From Notospermus geniculatus (lineage: Eukaryota; Nemertea; Pilidiophora; Heteronemertea; Lineidae), in assembly GCA_002633025.1 (NCBI GenBank), contig NMRB01000235.1:401627-465626 (forward strand): a stretch of 64,000 bases of DNA, in the 5' to 3' direction. This document shows positions 21,350 to 32,116 of the stretch, piece by piece. The position numbers and the translations under genes are program-made. Position 1 is the first letter of the stretch. Every line of letters starts with the position of its first letter. The notes under the pieces were generated by a model. That model did not search any database and was not told the DNA's origin. It worked only from the letters and a program-made list of their open reading frames with translations.

Positions 21350-22365
21350 ACCCTTTCAATTACGCATGATACAAGTTCGAAGCATACCAGGACTCATTAC
21401 GTAGTCGTCAATAGCTGCCTGTAGTTGGATGGATCTAATGTGCATTGTATAGGCCCAGGCTTGACCCACCCTATTGTCTATCAAACTCGTCCCCAGTGGG
21501 TTTACGTTCCTACAACACCACTGGAAAGGGCTGACGACTTCAGGAATACTGTGCATGCGCGATCAGGGGCGGATCTAGGATTTTGGCAATGGGGGGGTTC
21601 AGCACCGACAAATGGAACGATAACGGGGCTGCTACTCATGTTAGAGAGTCAAAGCGCTTTGGCGTGGGCCGAAGGTCCTTGGTCCGAGGGGGGGGGGGGG
21701 GGATACGTTCCGAGGAAAGCAGGTCCGGCGGACTTGCATTCCGAGGAAAGCAGGTCCGGCGGGCCTGCATTCCTAGAAAAACGTGTCCGGCGGGCTTGCA
21801 TTCCTAGGAAAGCGGGTCCGACGGAGGACCTGATGTATCGACGCCTGAAAGGGCAAGTGAACGATGCACTTTTATTACATGACATTTTACCGAGGGTGAT
21901 CTTGTCATGACTATATCCCCGCAGGGACCAAATCACGCCCCCATTTTCATCATGTCGTGCTTGGCGCAAGTTTTCAAATTGCAACACCTCACTGCGAATG
22001 AAAAATATGTGCAGAATGTACATCATGTGCACAACTCAAAGTATTCTGCGCATATTTTTCATTCGCAGACTGATGTATATCAACCCTGAAGTTTTCTTTA
22101 ATTTTGAGTGGGACTTGGGATCCTAGATTTCTATCGTAACGGAAGTCCGCCTGGGACCACTGTTTCTAAATGTTGGACCTCTATTCCTAAGGAAGTGCAG
22201 TCCTAGGACTATGGTTCCTAGGAATCTTGGTCCTAGGACTACAGTTCCTAGTTGTCCAGGACCGTAGGACTCAGATTCCTAAGAGTTAGGGTCCGTAGGA
22301 CTTAGAATCCTAGGAGTTAGGGTCCCGCGGACCCTACTTACTAGGACCTGGGTTACTTTCACACC

Positions 22366-22607
22366 GGGTTCGAATCCCGCTGCTGGCGTGAGACTTTTTG
22401 CAGGCCTCTTTGCCTTACTGGCCTCTCTCCACCCAGGTGTATAAATGGGTACCGGTCGGAAATGCTCAGATTGTAGCGCTGAATGAGCAGCTCATCTGAG
22501 TTCTACTGAAAGGTTTCAGGATAGACTGGGGTTAAAGTGTGAAGTCGGATGACACCTCTACCGTTGTTGATATCAGACTATAAACCCAAACTTTAACTTT
22601 AACTTTA
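22366..22607 (+). mobile_element. SINE family 2 (5'-truncated at the B box)
   Basis: It starts at GGGTTCGAATCCC (B box) and continues through GTATAAATGGGTACCGGTCG, GAGCAGCTCATCTGAGTTC and GACTATAAACCCAAACTTTA to a TTTAACTTTAAC tail. This is the same body, in the same order, as the complete minus-strand copy at 34449-34722. Confidence 0.8.
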
Positions 22608-22917
22608 TAATTGGTCATTTGCCGACGTTGGTCTGACGTTCACGACGATTTGGGCAAGAGTCGGCCACGGGTTGTTCATCCACGTTGGCCTGCGCTAGAC
22701 GTTGGTGTTTGGAGGGCGCTCGGGTGCTCTATAATGCCAATCAAAGGTTGGCGAATATTTGGGTCAATTTCAGAATTCACCTAAAAACAACATTGACCCA
22801 ACGTTATTCGCGGGTGCAAAATGCTGTTGGCACAACGTTGATGCTAACGTTGGGCCATACGTTGTCCACCGACGTTTTTCAACGTTGGGCCAACGTCGCG
22901 GTGCTGTCAGGGTAGTG
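22608..22917. repeat. AACGTT-rich dispersed repeat
   Basis: Repeated dyads of the type CAACGTTGGGCCAACGT and CCGACGTTGG, ending GGTGCTGTCAGGGTA. A shorter relative at 16835-16916 also adjoins a SINE family 2 piece. A frame at 22685-22915 is periodicity, not a gene. Confidence 0.6.
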
Positions 22918-23445
22918 GACGACAGGGTTGTAATGTGGTTACTATCACACTTTCTCGAAGCCTGAAAAGTATTCTACTCTCAATTATATCTATGTCAAAC
23001 AGAATATTTAAGTGTCTTTTTCCAGTTCAGCCATGATAAATAGAGAAACTGTTTTTTAAGATCTACTTTTACCATATATTATCTCGCGTTAGTTATACTG
23101 TGACCTTCAGAGCAGTGGACTAAAGCAAATATGTTCAACTGGTGGAATTATGGAGAATAAACCCTCATCCGTAAGATACAAAATCCTGCTCCTCAGTATG
23201 ATCAAAATTGCAGCTATCACATGCCTCAAGTTTATCCCATGTGCCATTTGCGAGCAGATAACAATACCTGAGCGCAAAATGATGTCATTATCGGCTCTTT
23301 CCGGAAAGCTTTGGTAGTAGGCCTATCTTACCGTATCGATCAATATCCTTGCGAGTTCAACCGGACACCAAGTCGCAAACATATTCAAACGAATATTCAA
23401 ACATATTCAAACGAATCAGGCGCAGGTCAAAAATCGCAAAATGAT

Positions 23446-24545
23446 GTACAGTCATTGACAAAAGTTTATCTCCACCGTTGATCGTCCATAACTTCCTTAT
23501 AAAGTGAAGAAATTTGATGCGGTTTTCAGCAAATAATACTTCAATCTTTTCTGCATCTTCCATACACAAAGCTGCTTCTGCAGCATCACTCTGACATTAT
23601 GTAATCAGCCGCTGGAAAAAAAAGTCCAAAATCAACTTTTTTATTTCCATGCCAATTTGGATTTTCTCACGTCCGAACAGTGTGTAGCAACACTTGGAAA
23701 CAATTCACAAAGATTACGCCATCAAATTCCACCTCAGTTTCTCAAAAAAGTGACTTTTGTTGACTCGATTTTGGAGCAGATTCAAATGCTCTTATTTTGC
23801 CTGTGAGACGACCCCACATTTGTGACTATGCCATTGTCCAACCAATCATAGGACTTGGATAGCGACGCAAACCACAAACCCCTCAAACCCAGTAAGTTAC
23901 GGTATGTGGACACTTGTAAGATTCACTTGTTCTATCAATAGGCCTGTAATTCTAAAGGGAAAGGGATACCTCCTATTTCGGTTGAATGGGCAAGGACCAA
24001 TCTTACTTTGATTCAAATGACCGTGACATATGCTGTAAATATTCATGAATGGAAACTCAGGCACTACAATCACAATGCCGAAATCTCTACTTATTGGCTC
24101 TGGTCTGGCGAGTCACGCCTTCATAATCATTATTCACACACCTTTATTTTCCATAATCAGTGTGTGGCTGAACAAGTCAAAAAGGGGCCATCTCAAGCCC
24201 TACGCAACTGTTTTGCCGACAAGAGCCAACAAAAGTCACTTTTTTGAGAAACTGAGGTGGAATTTGATGGCGTAATCTTTGTGAATTGTTTCCAAGTGTT
24301 GCTACACACTGTTCGGACGTGAGAAAATCCGAATTGGCATGGAAATAAAAAAGTTGATTTTGGACTTTGTTTCCAGCGGCTGATTACATAATGTCAGAGT
24401 GATGCTGCAGAAGCAGCTTTGTGTATGGAAGATGCAGAAAAGGTTGAAGTACTATTTGCTGAAAACCGCATCAAATTTCTTCACTTTATAAGGAAGTTAT
24501 GGACGATCAACGGTGGAGTCAAAAACTTTTGTCAATGACTGTACA
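23446..24545. mobile_element. 1.1-kb foldback element, about 320-bp arms
   Basis: The left arm 23446-23770 begins TGTACAGTCATTGACAAAAG. The right arm 24222-24545 ends with its complement. Arms are nearly identical, including TGATGCTGCAGAAGCAGC, itself a small dyad. The 450-bp centre has no recognisable gene. Confidence 0.8.
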
Positions 24546-25282
24546 AATTTCAGCCGTAAATATGTAAGTTATGAAAGGACGAATGAATCAAAATTTCACA
24601 TCGAAAAATGTGATGCAGTGCTGAAATACGGATGGTGCAACATGGTAGTTTAGCACCGCATATTTCATGTATTTGTTTTCATTTCAATGACTATCAAATA
24701 TTTCATCCAGCTATCAAGTATTTCAACTATCAAATATTTCAATAACTATTAAATAGAAGGTTCGGAAATTTCACCAGAATAAAGTTAAGGATTTTTTGAG
24801 TGCACGACAGGTATTTCGCTGTTTGTACTTAGAGGGTCGATCTGCCAGAGCTGAATCAGTCTTGCACTTCCGTAACCCCGATTGGTGAAACGTGCAATTT
24901 TCGGTCCCATATTCTATTTTCGCTCTAGCAGACTAGCCCTTTAAGATATGAAACTGAAATTTGTACCAGCAACACAAAAAGTCCTACTCTTTATTCAGTT
25001 GTAGTTTCAGAAAATTCCATTCAACCCGGTACTTTTTTCAGTCCAGTATCTATTTTTTGACATAAAGATTAGATTTTTCCGTCATGTCAAAACTCTTCGA
25101 CAATTTGGGCTGATTTTTTTCACTAAGATCGTTAATATCCATATTTTCGCATGTCTAAAACATCAAGATCCTTGCTTGCATACTGCTGAGTTTATTGAAG
25201 ATTCCTTAGGGTCATTTTTGGGCCGCTCGATATCGGATATCTCTCTGGTTGGTAACACAACTGCTAGCAGTGTCACTGGCTT
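24546..25282. other. No gene recognised
   Basis: AT-rich sequence with a short triple repeat of TATTTCAACTATCAAATA-like words near 24690-24750. No exon with both a splice signal and an open frame was seen. Confidence 0.4.
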
Positions 25283-25429
25283 AATGGGAGACTTTCCTGC
25301 CGTTAGATGCCACCACAAGTTAGCGGTCCTAGGACATCACGAAATTTGACGTCATAAAGAAGAAGTGCATGCCATGACGTCAAATTTCGTGACACTCTAG
25401 GACTGCTAACAACGGGAAAGTCTCCCATT
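25283..25429. mobile_element. Hairpin MITE, 147 bp
   Basis: AATGGGAGACTTTCCTGCCG pairs with GGGAAAGTCTCCCATT across the element. Inner arms CACGAAATTTGACGTCAT and ATGACGTCAAATTTCGTG are exact complements around a 20-bp loop. Confidence 0.8.
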
Positions 25430-25442
25430 GGCTCGACGTAAG

Positions 25443-25691
25443 CTACAGTAGGCTCGCGTATACCTCGCCGTCAAAGCCAGCACCGATTCCGAAAACTTCT
25501 AAGTCTTCGAATCTCGGAAGAGGCGGAGGTGGAGGCAGTGGTGGAATCGTATCTTCCATCAAAAGTGGAAGTATAGGTCTCGTGGTGGTGGTGATGGCGG
25601 CGGCGGCGGTTGTGGTAAACGAAGCTGCTCCATTTTGCCAGCAGCAGAAAAAGACCAGCTCGACATACCACAATAACAGCACGCAGTTCAT
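25443..25691 (-). CDS. Low-complexity frame, possible first exon of a secreted or membrane protein
   Basis: Minus strand. It begins with a strongly hydrophobic MNCVLLLWYVELVFFCCW, which could be a signal or anchor. A Thr/Ala run follows, then a Pro-rich stretch (PPLPPPPPLPRFEDLEVFG). A possible donor GAG|GTATAC lies about 20 bases before the stop. The codon usage is driven by GCC/ACC runs, and an antisense frame is also open, so this may be a microsatellite artefact. The family is not recognised. Confidence 0.25.
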   Translation of the reverse strand: MNCVLLLWYVELVFFCCWQNGAASFTTTAAAAITTTTRPILPLLMEDTIPPLPPPPPLPRFEDLEVFGIGAGFDGEVYASLL

Positions 25692-26015
25692 TGACCTAAA
25701 CCCGTTCCAGATTCTTGGTCAACAAGAAAACGACACCTCCCGCGTGGAAGTCTTGGTTGAACTAAAGGCGGTGACAGGCTGGCGCGCAAGCAACGCGTCG
25801 GGAAAGCGTTCAACCAATCAGGGAGGCGGTAACACGGACCGAAACACCCACTTAAGAATCTGATCGGCGGGACGCCTGCAGGACGCGCCGCGTACGCGCC
25901 AGTGTGTCACCGGCTTTACTTGTATGTATTCTATCATTGATTTTGCCCATTAGGTATACGTCGCCAAGAGGCGGTGTTTTCACCGGTTTTTGTTGTTTAT
26001 CCTCTCCAAGTAGAG

Positions 26016-26863
26016 CTAAACACGTTTGGTGGCCCCCTGAAATATGTCAACTGATTTCAGTAAGGCTCCTTTCGTGCCTTTCTGTCGTATGAAGTGAAAA
26101 AGTGCCCCGTCCAGCATGTTGAATCTGAAATATTTATAATTTGTTTGGACGATACGCGGAAATATTATACGAATTTCATCGAATGACTCTCTGCCAGGTG
26201 GAAATATGACAAGACCATGCAAAGGATCAGGATTTCTTCGAAACAAAACGGCCTTGGGACCTGGAAAACCAATCAAGCAAAAGAGACACATATCCAACCA
26301 ATCAAGGGGGTAAAAAAGTACTCTTCTGCCAGGAAGCCAATAAAGGTGTATTTTGTGTGTGACGGGCTGGTATTTTTTCTCCGGACCATACGTGGTTATT
26401 AGAAGCATGTCCTTTATTCTTTTGTGAGTAACAATGACGTCACGGCAAAATAAAATTACAGTGGTGGCGAAAGACAGAGATCTACGATTGTCAAGTATAA
26501 TCGATTCAGCCATCTTTGTTACAGCATAAATTGTTGCTTTAATAAAACCGTTTACACGGCACCAAATAACGAGCGTCAAATCAAACCAAAAAGACATATA
26601 ATAAACGGAAGTTTTCGAACATACATTTTTATCAGGTATGAAAAGGATCCCTTGAAAGGTTCCATTCCGAACATCGTACAGATAATTGGCCAACGAACCG
26701 TCTCCTTTCTTGACTTTTAGGACAAGATATTTTCCATAACACGCGTATCTAATCAGTCCACTCATATACGGAACCGTGTATCTCTCATTGAGAATGAACT
26801 TTCTCTTGGCTAAATGGTAAACAGACAGTCTGAGAACTGCAACCGTTTCGGGGGTTTCAACGG
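26016..26863 (-). CDS. Unknown protein, tandem paralogue 1 (3' part; 5' part lost in assembly gap)
   Basis: About 282 codons are open from the N gap (26864-26976) to the stop at 26016. The frame remains open upstream of the gap to 27131, but the gap length is unreliable. That upstream part contains a possible donor (GCGAG|GTAAAA), so it may be a separate exon. The protein shows repeated hydrophobic beta-like segments ending in turns (GKYLVLKVKKGDG, LYDVRNGTFQG, DVIVTHKRIKDMLLITTYGP), as in propeller blades. It resembles the frame at 27689-28741 in order: LYDVRNG versus LYDFRSG, FDLTLVIW versus PDRLIVIA, and a C-terminus SVDIF versus AVDIL. No signal peptide is visible. I do not recognise the family; an F-box or WD-like propeller is only a guess. 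Confidence 0.5.
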
Positions 26864-27131
26864 NNNNNNNNNNNNNNNNNNNNNNNNNNNNNNNNNNNNN
26901 NNNNNNNNNNNNNNNNNNNNNNNNNNNNNNNNNNNNNNNNNNNNNNNNNNNNNNNNNNNNNNNNNNNNNNNNNNNNCATCCTCCCACAGCAGGGGTTTTT
27001 ACCTCGCTCCTCTTCATCCGCTCACACAAACCCCTGCCGACATTCGCCGGAATCCGTGGAGTATCAAAGCCATTCCAGCAAATGTTCATCCCCACCATCT
27101 CATCCCAAGAAGGCCGCTGATTGATACACAT

Positions 27132-27688
27132 GAACTACGCATGTTTGAACAAAGCTGACAAAGCAGGTCAACATGAAATTACTCCCTCGGCGTATCTGTT
27201 TGGCGACGTGTGGCCTGAGAATGATATACATTCTGTGTGATGAATGTAGGATAGGCTGAACTCAACTAAGGTTGAATCCAGCGGTGTAAGTAGGTTAATG
27301 ACTCGCATGGGTCAGCGTAGCCATGTCAGCTGCTTGGCTGTGAATATTACAAGGGCCGTTATACATGTATACGTGTAACTGATCTCTAGTTAGGGTGAGG
27401 TGGGGAAGCTGAGGTACTTCAGCACTGTGTTGTGCGTGACACTACGAGACAATCTACGTGTAATGCATGTCATCTTAAGGTGACTCAGAAAGGCGTTCGC
27501 TGATTGGGCGCATTTTCTCGTGCGCCAAGTACCCCAGCAAATCAGGCGAATGTCCTCAGGGGTTTGTCTGCGGTGACGAAGGGAGCGAGCAGTAAGAACG
27601 CCTGATATTCTCAGGATGGACGTACATGTACATACGTACCTCTCTCCCGAAAGCGAGCCGAAGACAAGAAAATGGACAAGTCGGCCTA
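27132..27688. other. Spacer between tandem paralogues
   Basis: No exon was recognised. It should hold the 3' end of the paralogue at 27689-28741 and possibly the promoter of the one below. No clear poly(A) signal was seen on the minus strand. Confidence 0.35.
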
Positions 27689-28741
27689 TTAGCGGGCAGG
27701 TTCTAGAATATCAACAGCAGGAATCATCCATTTTGAACCAATCTGCCGACTAGCAATGATGAGTAACGACCTGCATTTATCGATTGTCATGAAAAACTTT
27801 TTGGAATCACGACGACGGTCAACCAAGTAATGTGTGTAAAACTTCCCAAGTACGAACCATCGTACTACCACATGACTGAGCCTGATCTGACCTTTTTCAC
27901 CGCCACATTTGATTATTTCAATGAGACTAAGTTTTGTGTATGGAAACACATTTACATGGTAAATATAGGTTCTGGTTGAATAACCTTTCCCAAAAACGAG
28001 ATGCGCACGGGGGATTTTAATGGTGTTCGTGGAGTGCAACCTAGCATCAGCAGATTTTGATAAATGTAAGATGAATGCCCTCGCGACGAAATTGCTGTGA
28101 TCATAATTCGTCGATGTAATAAACAATGATACGTCAGAGGCAAGAAAAAATACTGCGATTTCGTTGACGATAACAGGCAGTTGCGGCGTTTTGGCCATGG
28201 CATTTTGTGATAAATGTAAAACAAAGCCATTTATCGCAGATTCTAAGATGAAACTGTAAGCTATCACTATTAATCTATCGGGTAGGAAACACACTACAGA
28301 GATCCCTTCCATGTTATCCTGAATCGCCCAAAAATCATACACCTGAACCATGTCTTCGCGGCGATTCCATTCTAAACATTCCCTCCTGGTTTTCAAGTTT
28401 ATTCGACCAGCGTATTTCCCACTTCTAAAATCATATAAACTCATCGAAGGCTCCATATGTGATTTGCCCTTTTGTCCAGTTCTGCCATTAAACGCTGAGA
28501 ATATTGTGTAATTTAGTCTGTATGCAGTTGAAACTGACCTGTAGTTTGTATATTTGTAAAATGTGACATTGTATGCGAGTCGACAACTTGAGCTGCTTGC
28601 GTCGATAAAATATGATACTTGCCTATGCCTTGCCCCACCAAGTGACATAAAAACTATAAGCAGAGATTTCGTTGGGTGGAGATGTGGTCGAATCGTGTGA
28701 GATTGACCGCCTTCCACTGGCGGTATAAACGGTAACCTCCT
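27689..28741 (-). CDS. Unknown protein, tandem paralogue 2 (large exon)
   Basis: About 350 codons are open on the minus strand. There is no good ATG at the 5' end. Instead the frame enters from a plausible acceptor, AATATCCACAG, ending at 28742 (phase 2), so this is probably the last exon of a longer gene. A second acceptor-like site (TCTCTGCTTATAG) lies about 70 bases in. The protein has successive beta-like stretches: PTKSLLIVFMSLGG, SLYDFRSGKYAG, LPDRLIVIAYSF, IAVFFLASDVSLFITSTNYD, SLLIIASRQIGSKWMIPAVD. It is a diverged paralogue of the frame at 26016-26863. Upstream exons were not identified; the PAN-like exon at 29258 ends in phase 0 and so does not join this acceptor directly. Function unknown. 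Confidence 0.5.
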   Translation of the reverse strand, partial: RRLPFIPPVEGGQSHTIRPHLHPTKSLLIVFMSLGGARHRQVSYFIDASSSSCRLAYNVTFYKYTNYRSVSTAYRLNYTIFSAFNGRTGQKGKSHMEPSMSLYDFRSGKYAGRINLKTRRECLEWNRREDMVQVYDFWAIQDNMEGISVVCFLPDRLIVIAYSFILESAINGFVLHLSQNAMAKTPQLPVIVNEIAVFFLASDVSLFITSTNYDHSNFVARAFILHLSKSADARLHSTNTIKIPRAHLVFGKGYSTRTYIYHVNVFPYTKLSLIEIIKCGGEKGQIRLSHVVVRWFVLGKFYTHYLVDRRRDSKKFFMTIDKCRSLLIIASRQIGSKWMIPAVDILEPAR

Positions 28742-29257
28742 GTGGATATTGTATTCTCCTAATTTTATCTTGATGATTTAAAAAACATATCAGTCTCAGC
28801 GATTTTATTCGTCCGTCTTAGAAATGACCACTGGCGTCAAGTGACAATTAAGGTTTATGTAAAGTGACTCGAAAAATCTCGAAATTTTGACGCAAAAAGT
28901 CTGGCTAACTGCACACTAAATTTGGAAAACAAGGCTCGGGGGCCCTAGGGAACCGTCATAAGGAGCCCGAGCCTTAGGTCGGCACGTACACTGAAGATTG
29001 GTTTTCGAAAACAGTATATCAGGGTGATCGGATTTAATCTGAATGTGAATGACTGGTCGCACAAAGGCCAGTTCCGTGGATTGCCACTAGGGAATGAGCT
29101 CAGCTATAGGTAGCCCCCCGCCTTTAAATGATAGCTTCACTTCTAACTACCTTGACACTACTGACGTCCATTGCAAAGTAACTGACCATTGACCTCTTCA
29201 CCAGCCGAGTGGCTCTGGTATCAGACCCATCACTGCCAATAAACCGTCATATACTCA
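28742..29257. other. No gene recognised
   Basis: It contains a small dyad, GGCTCGGGGGCCCTAGG with GGAGCCCGAGCC (28932-28974). Otherwise it is unique sequence between the paralogue and the PAN-like exon. Confidence 0.35.
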
Positions 29258-29616
29258 CCAACTTCTGATACATCCGAGCTCCCGGGTATTCACATGCCTC
29301 CTCTTTTTCCATACACGTCCCTTTCTTTTTATTCAGTTGACAAACGAATACTGTGGCATCGTGGAAAAAGTTAATCGTTGAACAGTCCTCGTGTAAACAC
29401 TTGGCGGCACATACCAGGGACGAGCGTGTTTCCTCGTGCACGGAATCTGGTTTTAGAATACTCCAACTGAATACAACTTTTTTGAAGTACTCTGCAACGA
29501 TTCTGCTTCGGATATTTGAACCCAGCATGTTTGCAGTCGTTCTTCCAAAAATCCAATATGTGCCATCTATAGACACCTTTCCAAAGTCGGGTATTTCGGC
29601 GCTGACGGTAAAAACA
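29258..29616 (-). CDS. PAN/apple-like domain exon
   Basis: Minus strand. The acceptor TTTGTTTTTACCGTCAG precedes CGCCGAAATACCC, and the donor AAGTTG|GTGAGT (phase 0) ends the exon at 29258. The frame also stays open upstream to an ATG at 29630 (MHFAFVFTVSA, signal-like), so this could instead be a first exon. The second half has the PAN spacing: SLVCAAKCLHEDCSTINFF, then VFVCQLNKK, then CMEKEEACEYPGARMYQKL. That gives the C-x3-C-x4-C, aromatic-rich, C-x-L pattern known for PAN/apple modules, which mediate protein or carbohydrate binding in secreted or receptor proteins. The first half (SIDGTYWIFGRTTANMLGSN) is not recognised. The downstream partner exon is unknown. Confidence 0.5.
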
Positions 29617-30035
29617 AATGCGAAATGCATTAAGCAGGTTAAGTTTTGCCAGAAATTGCAGAAATAACTGCCAGAAACGCTTGAAATTTGACAGACAATG
29701 TTAGGAAGGCCAATTCATTGAGAAATGGGTGACAAAATTCGATGTCATCGATCAATGTTTGAAGATTTCTGTGTTTTTCTTCAACTGAACAATAAGAGGT
29801 TTAAGGTGTAGGTTAATCCGGCTAGTGTTCAGGTGTAGAAAATCACCAATTTCTCGAAAAATGTATCGATAACACCCGATTTTTTTCTCACAGTTCTCGA
29901 TGGATGTCTGCCAAATTTCAAGCGTTTTCGGCACAGTTATTACTGCAATTTCTGGCAAAACTTAATGTATTTTCCCCTTTGTTTTTACCCTCAACGCGCC
30001 AAAATGACCGACTTTCGAAAGGTGCCTATTTGCAA
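29560..30035. repeat. Inverted duplication that includes the 5' border of the PAN-like exon
   Basis: Right-hand sequence (GGCAAAACTTAATGTATTTT, TTTGTTTTTACCCTCAACGC, CCGACTTTCGAAAGGTGCC) is a diverged inverted copy of the exon border at about 29560-29660. A second inner pair (GCCAGAAATTGCAG...AAGCGTTTC) lies closer to the centre near 29800. Either a foldback element supplied the border or the exon start was duplicated head to head. Confidence 0.55.
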
Positions 30036-30313
30036 AACAAGCAACTGCTTGGTTTACTCTCTCTGGTCGTCTTGTCCTTCTGACGGACGACAAAATTTCT
30101 AAATTGTCCGACGCTCAACTTCAGTTCAGTGCAGTTGGTCGCTGAGAGTGATTTCTCGATCCGCCGACGGGAATCTACTCCAGTCGGCCTGCCCGCATCT
30201 CCTCCGAAGTGGCCGCCTCCGAGTGCTCGTTGAAGACTTTTATTTTGCGGCCGGTCGTTCGGCAGTGATGGGAATCCCGTCTGATTTCGGATCCGTCGAA
30301 AACGAAACGACAT
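30026..30313 (-). CDS. Small basic reading frame, 95 codons, unknown
   Basis: Minus strand, ATG to TAG. It is rich in Arg and CpG codons (MSFRFRRIRNQTGFPSLPN at the start; SSCLFCK at the end). GC content is clearly above its surroundings. It could be a small gene, a CpG-rich promoter region, or chance. There are no domains, signal peptide or neighbours to support it. Confidence 0.2.
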   Translation of the reverse strand: MSFRFRRIRNQTGFPSLPNDRPQNKSLQRALGGGHFGGDAGRPTGVDSRRRIEKSLSATNCTELKLSVGQFRNFVVRQKDKTTRESKPSSCLFCK

Positions 30314-30954
30314 CGTGACGACACTACCGTTATTATTCCGTTATTATTCCATGAGCACGTTCCATAATACAGCCATGGCTGAATAATGATGCAAAGTACA
30401 CGTTAGATTACTAGTATGGCATACATGTACATATTTAGTCATGCATTTCACAATTTCACGATACTTATTGAACAACTTCACTGTAGGAAATTATTGTATA
30501 ATTTTACAGAACTTTCCTGCAATCATACCAATGAATCATACATTGGTATGATTCATGTTTTCCTGGTTGGAGTGAATTGGACTTTCCATATAATGATGCT
30601 TTCTGAGAGCAGTATGAAAATGTAATTTGGTCAGCCTCCAGTCAAATCTCTGTTAACATTTCTTTAAGTCTTGCAGGAAAGTTCTGTAAAAATTTTACAG
30701 ACCCAGTCTCTGAGACTCTGCTGCAGGAATTTTCTGTGAACAGTGACAGCTCGGTTATTTTTCAAAGAAATTACGGGACCTCCACGTTTTCTGTGCTATG
30801 TAGTTTATAGGACGATTCTATCTATTAATGAAATGGTCCACGGACCATATGCTCACCTGTGTGATGTACCGGAGGAATGGGACGAATGAAAAAAATGTCA
30901 AGTTGCAATGTTGCAGGGTAGCATATTATGGTCACAATTTGGCATGTAGAGGGT
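30314..30954. other. No gene; small dyads
   Basis: It contains CATACCAATGAATCATACATTGGTATG-type self-complementary sequence near 30523-30552, a repeated GCAGGAAAGTTCTGTAAAA-type word in inverted orientation (30492-30520 and 30672-30700), and at about 30830 a TGAAATGGTCCACGGACCAT word. The last is the same start as the Helitron-like element at about 31048. Confidence 0.4.
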
Positions 30955-31047
30955 ATCTACACACCAGCTGAGAAGATTCTATTTTCTGATTTTATCCTCC
31001 GCCACCATCTTCCTTGATTTGAAACCCTGTTCAGTGGCATTTTAAGT

Positions 31048-32116
31048 TGAAATGAAATGGTCCATGGACCATGTGCTCACTGGGTTGGACATAATAGTCT
31101 AATGACAGAGGGAAGTACACATCAGTTATGAGCAATCTGGGTCAAGTAATTCCCAGAAAAGATTTTGATGATTTTTGGGTTATGCCACCTGGTGGCCATA
31201 TTGGATGTCCGATCGGGCTGTAACTTCACATGCACATAAAGGTCATCTGCAGGGGACCACATAGCACATTGGAGCGCTTTGGGTCAAGTCGTTCCTGAGT
31301 TACAGCACTTTGATGATTTTCGGGTTACGCCACCTGGCGGCCATATTGGATGTCCGATCGGGCCGAAACTTCACATGGACATAAAGGTCATCTGCAGGGG
31401 GCCACATAGCACATTGGAGCGCTTTGGGTTAAGGCGTTCCTGAGTTACAGCACTTTGATGATTTTTGGGTTACGCCACCTGGTGGCCATGTTTGAAGTCA
31501 AATCAGGCCGAAATTTGACATGCATGTAAAGGTCATCTAGATGGAGGTAAATATCAAATTTGAGCACTCTGCGTCAAGCCGTTCCTGAGTAATAGCACTT
31601 ACTTGATTTTCAGGTTACGCCACCTGGCGGCCATATTGGATGTCCAATCGGGCCGAAACTTGGTATTTTTTAAGGTACCCCTCCAATGCATGTTTATGCA
31701 AGATATGAAGTTGCTCGGTGAAATAATGACAAACTGTGGCAGGTTCGTCACTTTTGTCGAACTTTGACCTCTGTGACCTTGAAAAGTAGGTCAAATCAAA
31801 AACCTGTTATATATGTTATGTATCCTTATTAGCTACACCTATGATAAAAATGTGGAGATGATCTAATCATTAGTTCAGGAGTTATTGCACTTTTTGTGTT
31901 TTTGGTTTCCGCCACCTGGTGGCCAAACTGAGAGTCGAATGGGACCGAAACTTGGTGTCATGGGTCATCTGACCTAAGGGTATATATGTACCAAGTTTCA
32001 GATCAATAGCTCCAGCGGTTACGAAACGTGCCCTGCTAACGGACCACGACGGACGACGACGACGACGACGGACGACGGACGCTGCACCATCGTAATAGCT
32101 CACCCCAGTGAGCTAA
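31048..32116. mobile_element. Helitron-like element with about 145-bp tandem units (family D, copy 1)
   Basis: Five boxes of GCCACCTGGNGGCCATATTG type at about 31189, 31330, 31480, 31620 and 31909 mark the units. The left end is TGAAATGGTCCATGGACCAT with GTGCTCACTGGG. The right end has GGACGACGACGACGACGACG, CTGCACCATCGTAATAGC, then a short hairpin AGCTCAC-CCCA-GTGAGCT leading directly into CTAA. A 3' hairpin next to CTRR is a Helitron trait, but no Rep/helicase gene is present and the spacing is not classic. Relatives lie at about 36930-38560 and 50930-51840. Confidence 0.65.

Larger units (their letters stand above)
15596..22365. repeat. Pair of about 650-bp inverted arms enclosing about 5.5 kb (large foldback or two opposed copies)
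   Basis: The left arm is about 15596-16250 and the right arm about 21707-22365. The outer ends are GGTGTGAAAGTAACCCAGG and its complement. Arms contain a TCCTAGGA-rich segment, a small inner dyad (GAATGAAAAATATG / CATTTTTCATTC), and a 30-bp minisatellite (GTCCGCCGGACCTGCTTTCC) at the inner edge. The left arm includes the N gap 15686-15816, which corresponds to the right arm around 22095-22240. No transposase was found between the arms. The SINE body that starts at 22366 is cut exactly at the right end but is not continued at the left end, so simple insertion into the SINE is not shown. Confidence 0.7.

Noticed and set aside
28741-29258. Joining the PAN-like exon directly to the large exon of paralogue 2
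   Set aside because: The PAN-like exon ends in phase 0 while the best acceptor of the large exon needs phase 2, so they do not join without an unseen exon.
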